DNA of 64,000 nucleotides from the NCBI GenBank assembly GCA_026122225.1, contig JANEZZ010001643.1:124001-188000 (forward strand). The letters run 5' to 3'. Position 1 is the stretch's first letter, and the number at the start of each line of letters is the position of its first letter. This document shows positions 46,287 through 58,243 of the stretch, in pieces. Under the pieces are notes generated by a model. The model was not told where the DNA came from. It worked only from the letters and a program-made list of their open reading frames with translations, and did no database searches. The position numbers and the translations under genes are program-made. Source of the stretch: Heloderma charlesbogerti (taxonomy: Eukaryota; Chordata; Lepidosauria; Squamata; Helodermatidae).

Positions 46287-46695
46287 AAGGGCGCAATCCT
46301 ATGGGAATAGGCGGCCTCCTCCGAACTTGGCAGTCACCACCTATCCAATGCAGGGCAGGAGAGGGCGGAGGGGATCATCCCCTCCACGACTCGGCCGCCC
46401 TGCATTTGCGACTAAACAGCTGATTTTGGCTGTCTAGCCGCAGGAAAACGGAGTGGGGGAAGCAGCTGCCAGATGAAACATAGGATGTGTTGTACCAGCA
46501 TTTCCGCCTTCCCTGCCCCAGAACGTCCCATTTTCGCCACTCCGCAGTCCTCTTCCGAGTGCAGAGTGTGTGGGGCCATTCCAAGCTGCCTGCAAGGCAG
46601 TGTGTGTGTGTGTGTGGGGAAGGTCAGTTCCCAGAAACCGACATATCCTATGGCTATCTAGCCGCTGACTAGCGGCCATAGGATTGCTCCCTCCA
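46287..46695. mobile_element. MITE related to the caatcctatgcatg family
   Basis: It starts agggcgcaatcctatgggaa and ends gccataggattgctccct, inverted ends like those of 37930-38058 and 48683-48828, but with a longer interior. A (GT)n run lies at about 46600-46616. Confidence 0.6.
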
Positions 46696-47754
46696 TAAAT
46701 AAATTTAGTCCTGGAACATGCTGCTAGAACTGCATAATTTGCACCTAGACAGCAATAGGTTGGTGTCAGGGACAATTATTGCTGGATGAGCCAGCTGTAA
46801 CTTCAAACAGCCCAGAGATAACATTAATAAAAAGACAGCTCAGAGAATTCTGGAACAGAAAGTGATTTTACTGACCTCCTAGATTGAAGCTATTGTGCAA
46901 AATAACCTCTATGCAGTACCCTGAGTTGTGGCCAATGCTAGCCCTACTTAGAGTAGACCCATTGAAATGAATGGGACTTAAGTTGGACTAACAGTGGATA
47001 CGGCCCCCTATGTCCTTCCTTATTCAATGAAAGGGGATTTGGCAGAGCTGTTATTTTCTTCTTCTCAAAGCCTGGAAGCAAACCAAAGAGGAACAGCAGC
47101 AGTATAGTCCCTAGTGAAATGGCAGTGCGGATCATACAGAAGAGATGTACTTTACAGTCAAGGTTAAAGTGCTGTTTACAGTAGCTGATACAAACACTGT
47201 TATAAAAAGTATTCCAAAATGGTTGTTTTGGAGATGGAGAAAGCAAAGTCCAAATTACTGAGAGGGTAGAGGAAAAATAAATGTTCCTGGCCTAGCCTTG
47301 AAGGATTCTCCATTCCCTAAAATCAGAGGTATGACCCTGAACCCCTTTCAACTTTGCTAAGAAGGCTAGAAGGCAAGCTTACCTCTAATGGCTTTTGGAG
47401 ACAATCTACATAACTTTGCTAGATCACAGAACTCCAGGAGGTGGTCTGCTGGGATGGGCCACTGTTGCTGCAGCTTCTGGACTGTCCTGAAGTCATAAAC
47501 CTTCCTACCTGCCTTGTTGTAACTGGCTCTGGTGCAAGGAGCAATGAACTGCTGGATGGCTCATTCTCCCTCACTCCACCAATCTCCCACAGTGCCTCTG
47601 GCTCATCCTGGACCCAAGGAGTCAGTTGCTGAAACCTTTGCACCCAGTTACATGATAAATGACATTATCCAAGCTCGGAACACGGCATGCATAAAACAGT
47701 ATGTTGAAGTGGGGACAATGCATCGTGAAAGCCCTGACCAGGTACATCACTCTG
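46696..47754. other. No recognisable gene
   Basis: Unassigned DNA. A short taagccc/gagtagacccattgaaatgaatggg motif near 46950 is of the kind seen in squamate MITEs. Confidence 0.45.
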
Positions 47755-47880
47755 GGGATTTATTTATTTAATTAATTTTTTAATTAATCGCCCATCTGGC
47801 TGGTCACCCAGCCACTCTGGGCGGTGTACAAAGTATATAATAAAACAGTTTAAAACAATAAAATTCTACAATAAAAACAT
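47755..47880 (-). mobile_element. LINE 3' UTR fragment (L2/CR1 type)
   Basis: attaattttttaattaatcgcccatctggctgg and gccactctgggcggtgtacaa (each quoted in part) form the reverse of a 3' UTR common in squamate LINEs. No coding sequence of that LINE adjoins. Confidence 0.5.
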
Positions 47881-48605
47881 TTTCTAATATACCCTAACCC
47901 ACCCCAAGACATTAGCCAATTGATGGCCTGAACAGTGGCCAGATTGTCGCACCAAATATGCAAGACAGAGTTAGCAAGAATGTCAGCCCATAACTGCACT
48001 GCCACATATATGGGAAAATATTCAAGCAAGGTAAATTCCTTATTAATCCCACTTTCTGACCACCGCTGAGCGCACCACAGATCCTGGAAAATTACCCCAA
48101 ATCCCAAGGCGCCTGACACATCAGAATGGACCTGAAGCTCAGCCTCAATGAGCAGCTCACGCTTCCAGAAGGAAACCCAATTCACGAGTTCAAGAAAGTG
48201 TTGCCAAACTGCCAGGACATCCCTCATGGCCTTAGAAACCCTGAGAGCATGATGTGGTAGTTTAAGCCCCTGCATAGCTGCCACAGGAAAGCTGTACCTG
48301 AATCCACCACCCTACAAGCAAAATTGAGATGACCAAGCAGCTCCTGGACGGTTTGAAGGGTGACCTTCCAAGTTTGAATCATGCTCCATATCCTGTCTCA
48401 TAATCCCTTGAGTTTTTCTAATGTGACATTTTCTAATGTGGCATGAGATATTGGTGTACTGAATCGATTTCAGTCCCCAAAAATGTTTTCTCGTGTGCCA
48501 AGGGTACCCCCAGGTCAACAGCCAAAGACGGAAACTCCCACACGAGAGAAGTGCCCTGATCAGAATCACCCAAATTGAGCATCCCATAGGAAGGGCTCTG
48601 TCCAC
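47881..48605 (-). pseudogene. DIRS-like retrotransposon RT/RNase H remnant
   Basis: Minus strand. 48605-48312 gives a decayed late-RT region (HTRKHFWGLKSIQYTNI...) that matches the family pattern K.F.P...IQYLGI. 48284-47850 gives an RNase H domain with the order VHSDVSGALGFGVIFQ, WCAQRW, EFTLLEYFPIYVAVQLWAD and IWCDNLATVQAINW. This TD/SD, LELFPI and CDN pattern is characteristic of DIRS-type (tyrosine-recombinase) elements. A stop and a frame change lie between the two pieces. The tyrosine recombinase is not seen and the element is dead. Confidence 0.75.
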
Positions 48606-48682
48606 ATAGAACTGACCCTGGAAACAGAGCCCTAAAAATTGAAGTCAGTGGAGTTGACAGGAAGAAGGCAAAATGCTGATTT

Positions 48683-48828
48683 AGGGTGCAATCCTATGCA
48701 TGTTTTGATAGAAAAAAGTCCTACAACTCCCAGCATTCCCCAGCCAGCCATGTAGCATGGCTGGCTGGGGAATGCTGGGAGTTGTAGGACTTTTTTCTGT
48801 CTAAACATGCATAGGATTGTGCCCTTAA
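48683..48828. mobile_element. Near-perfect hairpin MITE
   Basis: The arms gggtgcaatcctatgcatg...aaaaaagtcctacaactcccagcattcccc (quoted in part) are almost perfectly inverted in the right half. The centre is agccatgtagcatggct. Flanks are ttta on the left and ttaa on the right, so a TTA or TTAA target is possible. Related copies are at 37930-38058 and 46287-46695. Confidence 0.8.
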
Positions 48829-49350
48829 TGCCATATTTCCCCTCCAGCGCTCCTCAGTTGCATTTCCTAACCATAGAAATTGCAGAATCAAAGGAGGAAT
48901 AGAGCCCTAAACAGAGGTGATCTGGAATTCACAGATTTACCCCAGGAGAAGTCAGGCTGTGAATCAACCTAAGTTCTCCTGGCATTTTCTCGGCAACAAT
49001 GCCCAAAGGGGAAACCCTAACCATTGGGATGGGTAGGTAGAGGGCGAGCCTAATGGCCTGAACCAGCAGCAACCTCCTTATTAATTTTATTCCTAACTAC
49101 CTCTTCCATGCCTAAGGTCAACTAACCCTTCCTCAAAATATGTTGCTTCTTCCCTCTGAGGATAATCTTCTAAGAGGTGCCGAAGAACCTCCAGTAACTG
49201 GGCTGGGCCCCTATGGGAGGAGGCTGCTGTCCACTGCACCAGTTTCCTACCAGCTGGTCCCTCTCTATGTAAACCTTGGAAACCCTTGGAGCTCTGTTTA
49301 TTCCAGCTGAGCTCTGTGTGGGGCTCAGCAGGCTTTAAAGCCTTCACTGT
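48829..49350 (-). pseudogene. Possible upstream part of the DIRS-like element
   Basis: The minus-strand frame 49347-49093 contains LLEDYPQREEATYFEEGL, which resembles the segment just before the RT in DIRS-type proteins (YP.REEA..L..GF). Position and strand fit an element whose RNase H lies at 47.9 kb, with the hairpin MITE inserted between. The match is short and the assignment tentative. Confidence 0.4.
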
Positions 49351-50177
49351 GGACCTAGCCAGTGCTGGAACAAAATCATTCTTCCAGCTCCCATGTCATG
49401 CACTTTGCCTCCTGGACCTTGCCCTGTGACTGATGCTCCACGTTACTGACCTTTTGACTCTCCATTGACTCTGCCTCTGGACAGCGTAATGTATCCAAGT
49501 GGTTGGCTGTTTAGACCTTTGCCTGGTATCTGGATCAACCCTGCTGTAGTCTGATCCCACTTCTCTGACTGCATGCCTGTGTTTTGACCCCTGCCCATTA
49601 TTTGGACCACTCCTGTCTTAGCCTGAACACCACTGGACAGAAACTTGTATGCTTGAACATTTGCTGGCGTCATTGCATTGCTTCTGTGTTAGGCCTGCAC
49701 GAGGAGTCTGCTGCAGTCAAAGCAGGACATGAAATGCCTCATCATATGCTAGCCAGGCCCCGCCCCCATATTCAGAAAAGGCCAGCTATATCTAAATATT
49801 TTGTGAGGACGCACCCTTTCCCTTGAAATTTTTGCTGAATTCCTGTTAAATAGCCTGGAAACCATTTGGTCCATGTGCTGAAAACTTTCTTTTCCTTAAT
49901 CCTCTCTTACTCCTTGTCCCCACCTTTCTCTTCTTCCCTCAGCTCAGGCTCCCAAAACAGCAAGGAAAAAACATCCATGAATTCACCCCTTAAGATTTTC
50001 TCTTTGGTTGCTGGCAGTAAATGATAACCGAACGGAATGGAGATCCACCAGCAGGCACCGCACTATCATCAGACTTAGAGTAAGGATCAGAGGTGGCAGA
50101 GGTGGGTACTGCAGCAGGGGGCAAGGAAGGGAAGCGCAGCCAGCCGGTTCCTGCCACACTGAAGTGCATGCCACAGT
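49351..50177. other. No recognisable gene
   Basis: Unassigned. Words such as cttttgactctcc and ctggatcaaccctgc recur in a loose, repeat-like way at 49440-49640, but no family was fixed. Confidence 0.45.
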
Positions 50178-50280
50178 CAAACATCAGAAGAGCCCTGCTG
50201 GATCAGACCAAGGGTCCATCTAGTCCAGCATTCTGTTCACACAGTGGCCAACCAGCTGCCCACAGGAAACCACAAGCAGT
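50178..50280 (+). repeat. LINE-like repeat fragment (agaagagccatg family)
   Basis: acatcagaagagccctgctgg and ccatctagtccagcattctg match the copy at 18383-18640. It is cut at 50280, where the hAT-type remnant starts. Confidence 0.65.
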
Positions 50281-50479
50281 GGTTGCAATTTGCGTAAATG
50301 GCTGCAATATGTGTAAACGGCAATTTAAGAAGGAAAAAAACCTGAAAATCCAAGAGGTAGCCCGATTTGATACAAATCAAGTCGGGCTAGCTTGCAGTTT
50401 AGCAAATTGGAGTCCAGGGGGCTGAGCTGCTAAAGCTCAGCAAACTTTACCCCACAGACAGATTCTTCTGGCATCCCTA
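50281..50479. mobile_element. hAT-type MITE remnant, right end only
   Basis: It ends AGATTCTTCTGGCATCCCTA, with an interior of gcaatttgcgtaaatgg and agctaaagctcagca blocks like those in 43782-44252. No left terminus or TSD partner was found. It marks the exact point where CR1 sequence begins on the right. Confidence 0.6.
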
Positions 50480-53456
50480 CTCCAGCCCCGTGATCATTTT
50501 AGTTGCTCTTTTCTGTACTTTTTCCAACTCTACAATATCTTTTTTAGCTGCAGTGACTAGAACTGTACATAGTATTCTTTTTGTGGTTGCATCATAGATT
50601 TGTATAAAGGGAGTATGATCTTGCCAGTTTTATTTTCTATTTCTAATTATTTTCTAGTTATACCTAACATGGAATTTGCCTATTTCACATCCACTGCACA
50701 CTGCGTTGACAGTTTCATCGAACTGTCCACCACAACCCCAAGATCTCATTCTGGGTCAGTCACCACCAGCTCAGATCCCAGCAGCTTATACTTGAAGCTG
50801 AGATTTTTTGCCCCAATCACTTTACACTTGCTTACATTGAACCACATTTGCCATTTTGATGCCCATTCTCCAAGTCTGAAGAGATCCTTTTGGAGGTCTT
50901 TGCAATTCTGTTTTGTTTAATCACCCTAAATAATTTGGTGTCATCAGCAAACTTGGCCACTTCACTGCTCACTCCTAATTCCAGTCCAGATCATTTATGC
51001 ATAAGTTGAAAAGCATTGGTCTCTCAATACAGATCCCTGTGGGACCCCACTATTTACTTCCCTCCATTGGGAGAATTTACCATGTATTCCTACTCTCTGC
51101 TTTCTATTCTTTAACCAGTTACTGATCCAGAAGAGGGCCTCGTCTCTTATTCCATTACTGCTAAGTTTGCTCGGAAGTCTTTGGTAATGGACTTTGTCAA
51201 AAGCCTTCCGGAAGTCCAAGTAAATAATGTCTGCTGGATCACCCCTGTCTACATGTGTTTTTTGACACTCTCAATGAACTCTAAAAGGTTAATGAGACAG
51301 GATTTACCTTTGTGGAAGCCATGTCGATTCATTTTCAGCAGGGCTTGTCCTTCTGTATGCTCACTAATTTTATCTTTAATAATGCTTTCAACGAATTTAT
51401 CCAGAGCAGATGTTAAGCTAACTGGCCTGTAATTTCCCAGATTCCCCCTGGATCCCTTTTTAAAAATTGGTTTTACATTGGACATTCTCCATTCCTCTGG
51501 TACAGATGCTGATCTTAGGGTCATGTTGCATATTTCATTAGAAGATCAGCCATTTCATATTTTAAGAACTCTAGGATGGATACCATTTGGGCCCAGTGAT
51601 TTATTAACTTCCAATTTGTCAGTACAATTGAGAACTTCATCTTTTGTCCCCACTATTTTCCTCAGTTGCTCCTTCCTGAAAACATCAGCTTGTCAAAGGT
51701 ATCTGTCCTATATCTTCTGCAGTGAAGACAGATGAAAAGAATTCATTCAGCTTCTCAGCAATTTTCTTATCCCCCAGTTCTCCTTTAATTCCATTGTCAT
51801 CCAACTGCCTCCCTAGCTGGTTCCTGTTTCTGATATATTTAAAGAATTCTTTATTGTTGGCCTTGATGTTGTTAGTAATATCCTCCTCAAAAAGCTTGCA
51901 TCTCTTATTTTCTGTTTGCATCTCCTTTTTGCAAGCTTGTGCTCCCTTTTGTTTTCCTCATTTAGGCAATACTTTCATTTTCTGAAGGAAGTTTTCTTTT
52001 TTTCTAATAGCTTCTTTGACACTGCTCATTAGCCATGCTGGTGATCTCTTGGACTTGGTGCTACTTTTTCTAAGCTGTGGTATACATTCTAGCTGAGCTT
52101 CAATTATTGTGTTTTGGGGTAACCTCCAAACATTTTGAAGGCATTTAACCCTCTTGACTCCCCCTTTCAACTTCCTTTTTACTATTTCCCTCATTTTAGA
52201 GAAGTTTCCTCTTTTGAAGTCAAATGTGACTGTGTTGGACTTCCTTGGCAATTTTCCACTTAAATATATATTAAATCTGATAGCAATGTGGTCACTATTT
52301 CCAATTGGTTCTACAACATTCACATCTTTTACTACGTCCTGGGCAACCCCATTTAGAGGGTCACCTCCCCTCTGGTCGGTTCCATCATGACCAAATGTTC
52401 TAGGGCACACTTGTCAAGAAATTTACCCTCTTTGTTGTGACTGGAACGTGCATTTAGCCAGTCAATGTGGGGATAATTGAAGTACCCCACGGTTGCAACA
52501 CTTCCTCATTTGGAGGCCTCCCTGGTTTTGTTTTCCACCTCAAGATCACCTTGAGCGTTCTGGTCTAGGGAACAATAGCATGTTCCTAGTACTAAACTAG
52601 TTCTGGAGTGTGGTATTGTCACCCACAGCACTTCTGTGGAAGGGTATGTCCCTTTAGGTTTTCTAGTCTGCTTGACACTGTGCCCTCTTTGATGTACAGA
52701 GCAACACCTCCTCCAGCATACCCTGTCCTTCCTATAGAGTTTATATCCAGTGATGACCATATTCAGCTGGTTCTCTCTATTCCACCAGGCTTCTATAATG
52801 CCCATTATATCTAGGTTCTCCTTTAAGACCAGACACTCCAGCTCTCCCATTTTGGCTCAAGGGCCTCTATTATTTAAATAGAAATACCTATGCATGGTGT
52901 CCCTCCCCAGATGTCTCTGGTGTCTGCATCTTCTGCTATGGCACTTGGGCCTCTTTGACTATTATGTTTCAACATATGCTCATGGCCTATTTCCTCCCCT
53001 TCTACATTTGGGCGATTGGAAACATTTTCATCTTCATCCCCTAGGGATGATTCAACCCAAACCAGATGCTTCCTAGCTGCTGTCAGCTTTCCCCCAGGGT
53101 TCAGTTTAAAAGCTGCTCTGCCACCTCTTTTATGTATAGCACCAGCAGTCTGGTTCCATTTCGGTTCAAGTGCAGCCTGTCCCTCTTGTACAACCCTGAC
53201 TTGTCCCAAGATGTTCTCCAGTGCCTATCACATCTAAACCCCACCTCCCTACACCACCATCTCATCCACACATTGGGGTTTCTCAGTATCGCCTGTCTAG
53301 CTAGCCCTACACGTGGAACAGGTATCATTTCAGACAGAAGGCTGAGGCTGAGCTCCAGCCACCAGCAACACCACAGGAACAGGAGCCCCAACCTTTGGCG
53401 ACATAGCAGGCATGGATAGCATAGGCAAAGCCCCGACCTACACAGCAGTACCAAGC
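50480..53456 (-). pseudogene. Long CR1 LINE copy, decayed, 3' end missing
   Basis: Minus-strand pieces follow the CR1 ORF2 order. The endonuclease is at 52850-52506 (LVLKENLDIMGIIEAWW, then LVLGTCYCS) and 52410-51958 (GNSDHIAIRF). A linker follows (51921-51685, FFKYIRNRNQL and LNEFFSSVFT). RT fingers are at 51524-51249 (VPEEWRMSNVKPIFKKG, NYRPVSLTSALDKFVE). RT palm is at 51219-50995 (DFRKAFDKVHYQRL, GVPQGSVL). The C-terminal region is down to about 50480 (KLSFKYKLLGSEL-type, DLGVVVDSSMK-type). Frames upstream (53209-52874 and 53454-53101) probably derive from the 5' region. Frameshifts and stops are frequent. The CR1 3' octamer tail is absent because the copy ends at a hAT-type terminus. Confidence 0.8.
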
Positions 53457-53589
53457 TGAGTAGCCCTCACCCTCATCACCCAGGGGTTAAGAAAATGGCC
53501 ATCACAGCCCTGACATCCATGGCATGAATCCTCAAGGCCCCACATGACCCCACACTTGCCAGGGAAAGGAAAACCCATGCCCTCCACTC

Positions 53590-54033
53590 TCACCACCATC
53601 CTGCTAGGCTGCAGCCATGACTGAAGACGTTGGTATATGTTCCGACATCAGAGGCGCTGAATCCAATCCAATGGCAAGAGAGTTGAAACTGACGCTTGAT
53701 GTGCCACTGCCACCAGCTGGACCGCTGACTTGCTAGATCCCACCTCAGAGCATCAAGGCGAGCCAGCTGAAACAGTGAGACACAGCCTGTTTTTTGAGCT
53801 TGCTTGCTGGTTTCCCTATGCTGGGAAGAACCCTTCCCCATTTCCATTGTCATAGAAAGCCCAGTGTTCCCTTTATCCTCTTCCAACAGGTCTACTCTCG
53901 CCAAAATTACAGTGCAATTGGGACCCTGCTCCTCATCAGAGGATGAAGATACCACCTGGATATGACGCTTAGCTAGAGGCCAAGGGGCTTTCCCTTTCTC
54001 CACCACCACCACCCAACCCTTCTTTGGAGGCAC
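53590..54033 (-). other. 147-codon open frame, unidentified
   Basis: The frame starts MPPKKGWVVVVEKGKA and contains VVSSSSDEEQGP. It is mixed in composition, without a recognised domain. It could be the first ORF of a retroelement, either of the adjacent CR1 or of the DIRS-like element on the same strand. No homology can be shown by eye, so it is not called a gene. Confidence 0.25.
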
Positions 54034-57000
54034 TGGGATCGATGTGCAGACTCCCTGACATGAGGAAAAGGAAATCTGTAAGACAGGATTTATTTCTTTT
54101 CCGTTTCATTTGTATCTATAACTGTAACTGGGCATGTGTCCTATTGGAGCATAAACTGGGCCCAACTGTCCTAAGAATAAGCCTCCCCAACAAGCCAAGA
54201 CTAGTCAGCAGGATAGCAAGGCATGCGGGTTCACAGGCCATACAGAAGGTTCACAGAGGTCACGCCAGAGTGTTTTAGGCCCCAGCTGAGCAGGCCAAAT
54301 GCTTATTTAAAAAGGCCTACCTGGGGCCTGCAGCAAGGCCCACCTGGGGCCCAACTGATGTCATCTCACAACTGGGGAGGGCCCACAGAGTAGGCCCACT
54401 CCCAGACCCTTCTCAGTCAGATGGGCTCACAGACCCCAGAGGGGGTCATGAGGCTGCAAGCTGCAGGCAATCAGGCAGCTGAGAAGGCAAGGCCCAATAG
54501 GCCAAAGCCTCAAATGGCCATGGCAGGAAAGCTGCCAAACTGTGTAAAAGTAAGTCCTCAGCTGCAGAAATCAAAGCCCCAGCTGGCACTAGTGACTAGG
54601 GAGTCACTAGTGGCCAGGGAGAGCAGGACCTAATAGGCCTGCTGAGTCAAACCATAGGCCCCTAGGCCTAAACAGAAGTAGCTACTTTGGATGTCCTCCC
54701 CATTCAGCGGCTGGAAATCAAAGAGACCAAGGTAGGGGCTGCACAGTTCAGTATCTCTCTGTAAGGCCCACCAAATGCATTACTTAATTACAATTAAGTT
54801 AAGTGTTCCCATGTCTTTGAAGCCTGCAGTATCATCTTCAGTCACTAGGTCCCTAACAAGCCCATAGCTTTGCTGGTGAAACAGTTTGAAGCCGGAGGGG
54901 GGCGGGGGGGGATTAGTACGAAGGACAGGATTATATGGTAGACCCCACTCCCCATCCCGGGGAAAGGAGTGGACAGAACTCTCCTTCAGGGGGGCTATAG
55001 GGATGCACCATGGCAGGAACTGTGCTGTGACCATGGCAGGCACAATCTGTCCAACTCTGAAGCTGTGTAATTTTGTTTGAAAGCTTTGCTGTATCAAACG
55101 AAGGGCTATTCCAACCCATGCAAAGCCGGGTACATTCACTATTAGTACGCCATCTATTTATAACAGTGTTGCGTTCTCTGCCCCAAAGCGCATGCAGTCT
55201 AATACAAGCGTAACCATCTACAGTTAAGCTGGAGAAAAATCTCCAAGGCAACAGAAATCCTCAGCTTAAAGAACACACTGAGTGAATGTTGCTGGAATCT
55301 ATTTATAGAGATGTGTAGGAAAAACAATTAAGGAGACAGACAGTAGAGTAATGGGGAATAGCTTAGTTGCACAGTTTCTGAAATTCAGCACTGCAGAAAA
55401 TGGGATGATAAAAAAGAGAGGTGTAAAGCACCCAGTTTGTGCCACAGAAGAAGAGCAATTTACCTTTTACATTCTCTCAATCTAAAAGCTTTTCCTTGAA
55501 ATTTTAAAACTTCCATTCAAATCAGTGTTGATTTCACCTGTACACCTATACCAAGGAAACAATATCTGCCCATCCAGATCCTCCTCATCATAATCCTCGT
55601 CATCAGTGCCTGAATATGGTCATCAGAGTAGCTCTCCTCACAAGTGGGCATATATTAAAAGACATACAGAGTCAAAAGAATTCATGGTTACATACAGAGG
55701 TTGGGGGGAAATTCAACATCAATGTGTATTCATAAATACCCATTCTTAGTATCGTATCTATTACCAGGGGGTGGGCAACCTGAGGCCTTCACTTTATTTC
55801 ATGCAGCCATCAGACTAATTCCAAGAGCTCTCTGCATGTGATCACTTCAGACCTCTGCCCCTTCCTTGGCAGCTCACAGCTTGAGAAGGAAGAGAAAGAG
55901 CAAGAGGAGGGGATGACAGAACGAGAACAGGGTAACCCATCCACTTTTGTTTCTGGCCCCACCCACTGAATTGTCTAGGTAGTGTAAGATCTTGATTTCT
56001 ATTAAGCCTTCCTAGGTTAGGAGCTCCTAAAAATCTCTTGCCTGGATGACAGAGACATCAGTCCTTCCTTCCTTCCTCAGACATTTCCCAACATGGCTCT
56101 AACCTTGTAAAAAGAATGATTCTCTAGGCACTATAGAAAGCTGGCTTTGGCTGCTATTTAAGCATCACCATATTGCAAGAGGGATTCCTGAATTGTTAAA
56201 ATGAAAGATAGAAGAAAATCACAGGACTTATTGGCAAGCTATAAAATTGATAAAATCCAGCAGAGCTTAAAAATATAATATTAAAAATCAATAAAATCTG
56301 GTATTTTACTAAAAGCAGTTACAAAATGGGCAAATAATTAAAAAAAAGGATTTGTCTGGCACCGAAAAGACATCAAAATTGGCACCAGGCAAGCTTGTCC
56401 AGAAGTGGGGCTTTCCAAACATGAAGTACTACAACCCAAAAAAGTCATCTGCCTTCTCAGCACCCACCTAACCACAAATAGGGGGGCACCACTGGAAAGT
56501 TTCATATACTGATATATTTTCACATGATCTAAAACCTTCTCCTAGAGCTGTGAGCGGGGATATGAACAGACCTGGAGAGGAGCGTTTCTGTGGTAACGTT
56601 GGAATAAACACGACATAATGTTTTATATAGGTTGGTTGGCTTGGCCCATTACCTTGGGTAAATACATCACTCTGAAAGGACTACCAGAATGGGTCACCTA
56701 CAGATGGCTATGTAGCATCTGTGATTAAGAGGATGAACAGAGGTGTGTGTTTGGGGGCAAACTTTAGCCACGGTACCTCTTATTTTTAGGCATTAAGCAC
56801 TGATAAAGCGTGTGTTTTAAGGCAGGATTGCCCCACTTGCAACAAATGCAGGCCACTAGGCACGTATGGTGGCCCAAGGGGCTCAGCTCTGTGTATTCGA
56901 TGCCTGCTTGATGCTGCAAAAACAGAGGGGATGTTAAGCATCTGGAAGACAGACTCCTTGGCTAATGGGCTTTGTTCAGCTTGGTGGGTCACAAGTTCTG

Positions 57001-57267
57001 TTGTAGGAAGTAATAACATGCTTAGCTGTTTGGAAAAATAAATCAACAGGAGACGTTATCTGCTGGATGCCAAGGCAGTGGTGCCTCTGCATAAATGTCA
57101 AGGGCAGAATTTTAAATGTGTCATCTTCCCACCCTTGCTCCCAGTTTCCTAATTTATAACCCATTTTCATCTCAGAGCTATCTCAAGAGGCTCTGGCACT
57201 CGTCTCCCTGAGACTTCCCTCTGTGCTACCCAGTCTGACAGTGTAATTTACTGTACTTGCCTCACAG
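54034..57267. other. No recognisable gene
   Basis: Unassigned DNA. At 54590-54625 gtgactagggagtcactagtggccaggg forms a short repeat. G-rich ggaggggggcggggggg occurs at about 54896-54911. The last part is a polypyrimidine-containing sequence ending cttgcctcacag. Confidence 0.45.
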
Positions 57268-57333
57268 ATATCTCCGGAGCCTGAGAAAAAGCAGATAAGT
57301 GAGCCTGAATGGATACGAAACAACTTGGAGCAG
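57268..57333 (+). CDS. Candidate host exon, 66 nt, unidentified gene
   Basis: The open segment reads ISPEPEKKQISEPEWIRNNL plus EQ. It is preceded by a good acceptor (acttgcctcacag) and followed by donor CAG|gtacgg. Length is a multiple of three and both phases are 0. A second in-frame donor, CAG|gtaacc, 15 nt further on (exon end 57348) would add VRVVQ. It lies outside recognised repeats, and its polar composition looks protein-like. I do not recognise the gene. It is on the same strand and has the same phase as the candidate at 36036-36098. Confidence 0.4.
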
Positions 57334-57518
57334 GTACGGGTGGTGCAGGTAACCCTAGTCTTTTTTCTTTCTTTTCTTTTTAATCTTCCCAAGTTAAAAG
57401 TTAGCCATTGTTTTGCCTCTAACCTATCCTCTACCCCAAGATTTGTTATATGTATTGACACTGTCATTAGTGGTCCTGGGGATTAAAAGGCAGGCAGGAT
57501 ACATCTTAAATGGATTAA
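57334..57518. other. Unassigned spacer
   Basis: Pyrimidine-rich tttttctttcttttctttt follows the candidate exon, then ordinary sequence. Confidence 0.4.
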
Positions 57519-57745
57519 AGAGAGCTAGTGTGGTGTAGTGGCTGGAGGGTTGGGCTGGGACTCGGGAGACACAGGTTCTAGTCCCCACTCGGCCATGAAG
57601 CTCACTGGGTGACTTTAAGCCAGTCACTAACTCTCAGCCTCACCTACCTCACAGGGTTGTTGTGAGGATAAAATGGAAAGGAGGAGGAGTATGCTGCCTT
57701 GGGCTCCTTGAAGGAAAAGGTGGGATATAAAAATAACATGCAAAT
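57519..57745 (+). mobile_element. tRNA-derived SINE
   Basis: gagctagtgtggtgtagtggctgg has an A-box-like core and cacaggttctagtcc is B-box-like. The body catgaagctcactgggtgac, cctcacagggttgttgtgag and the tail gggatataaaaataa follow. Same family as the reverse copy at 5215-5424. Confidence 0.8.
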
Positions 57746-58243
57746 AACTAATTCAATAAACAACAACAACAGCAAACCCCTTTCAGTTTAACATGTGGTG
57801 TTAAGGGCTTTCCATGTTCACTCAAACTCCCAAATGCTAGGAAATGATGGCTGTTAAGGGGCACACCCTTGACAAATGTGTTATTTAGGCAATATGCATA
57901 TATTACGGTATCCTCTGCTGTGGTTAGTTCCAGCTTCACCACAACCTTCGAGCTGGATGGCTGTCAGTGGGAGAGTGCTGGATGTAAGTCCCAGATTTGC
58001 CTGTTGACTGAATTGACACATGGAGACTATGCAACTGAACTTGTAACATTCCATTTGACAAATACCTAACTGGGGACCATTACCATCCGCATAGAATGAT
58101 AGAGCTGGAAGCTATCCTGAAGGTTATCTAGCCCAGCACACTCCCACAGGTAAAGAATTTTAAAACATCTTTCCTTTTAGCCAAGTGAAAATGTAACACC
58201 ATACCCACTTACTCAGGAGTAAGCCACATTAAATTTAATGGGC
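57746..58243. other. No recognisable gene
   Basis: Unassigned. A short cccacttactcaggagtaagccacatt motif near 58205 resembles squamate MITE sequence. Confidence 0.45.
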
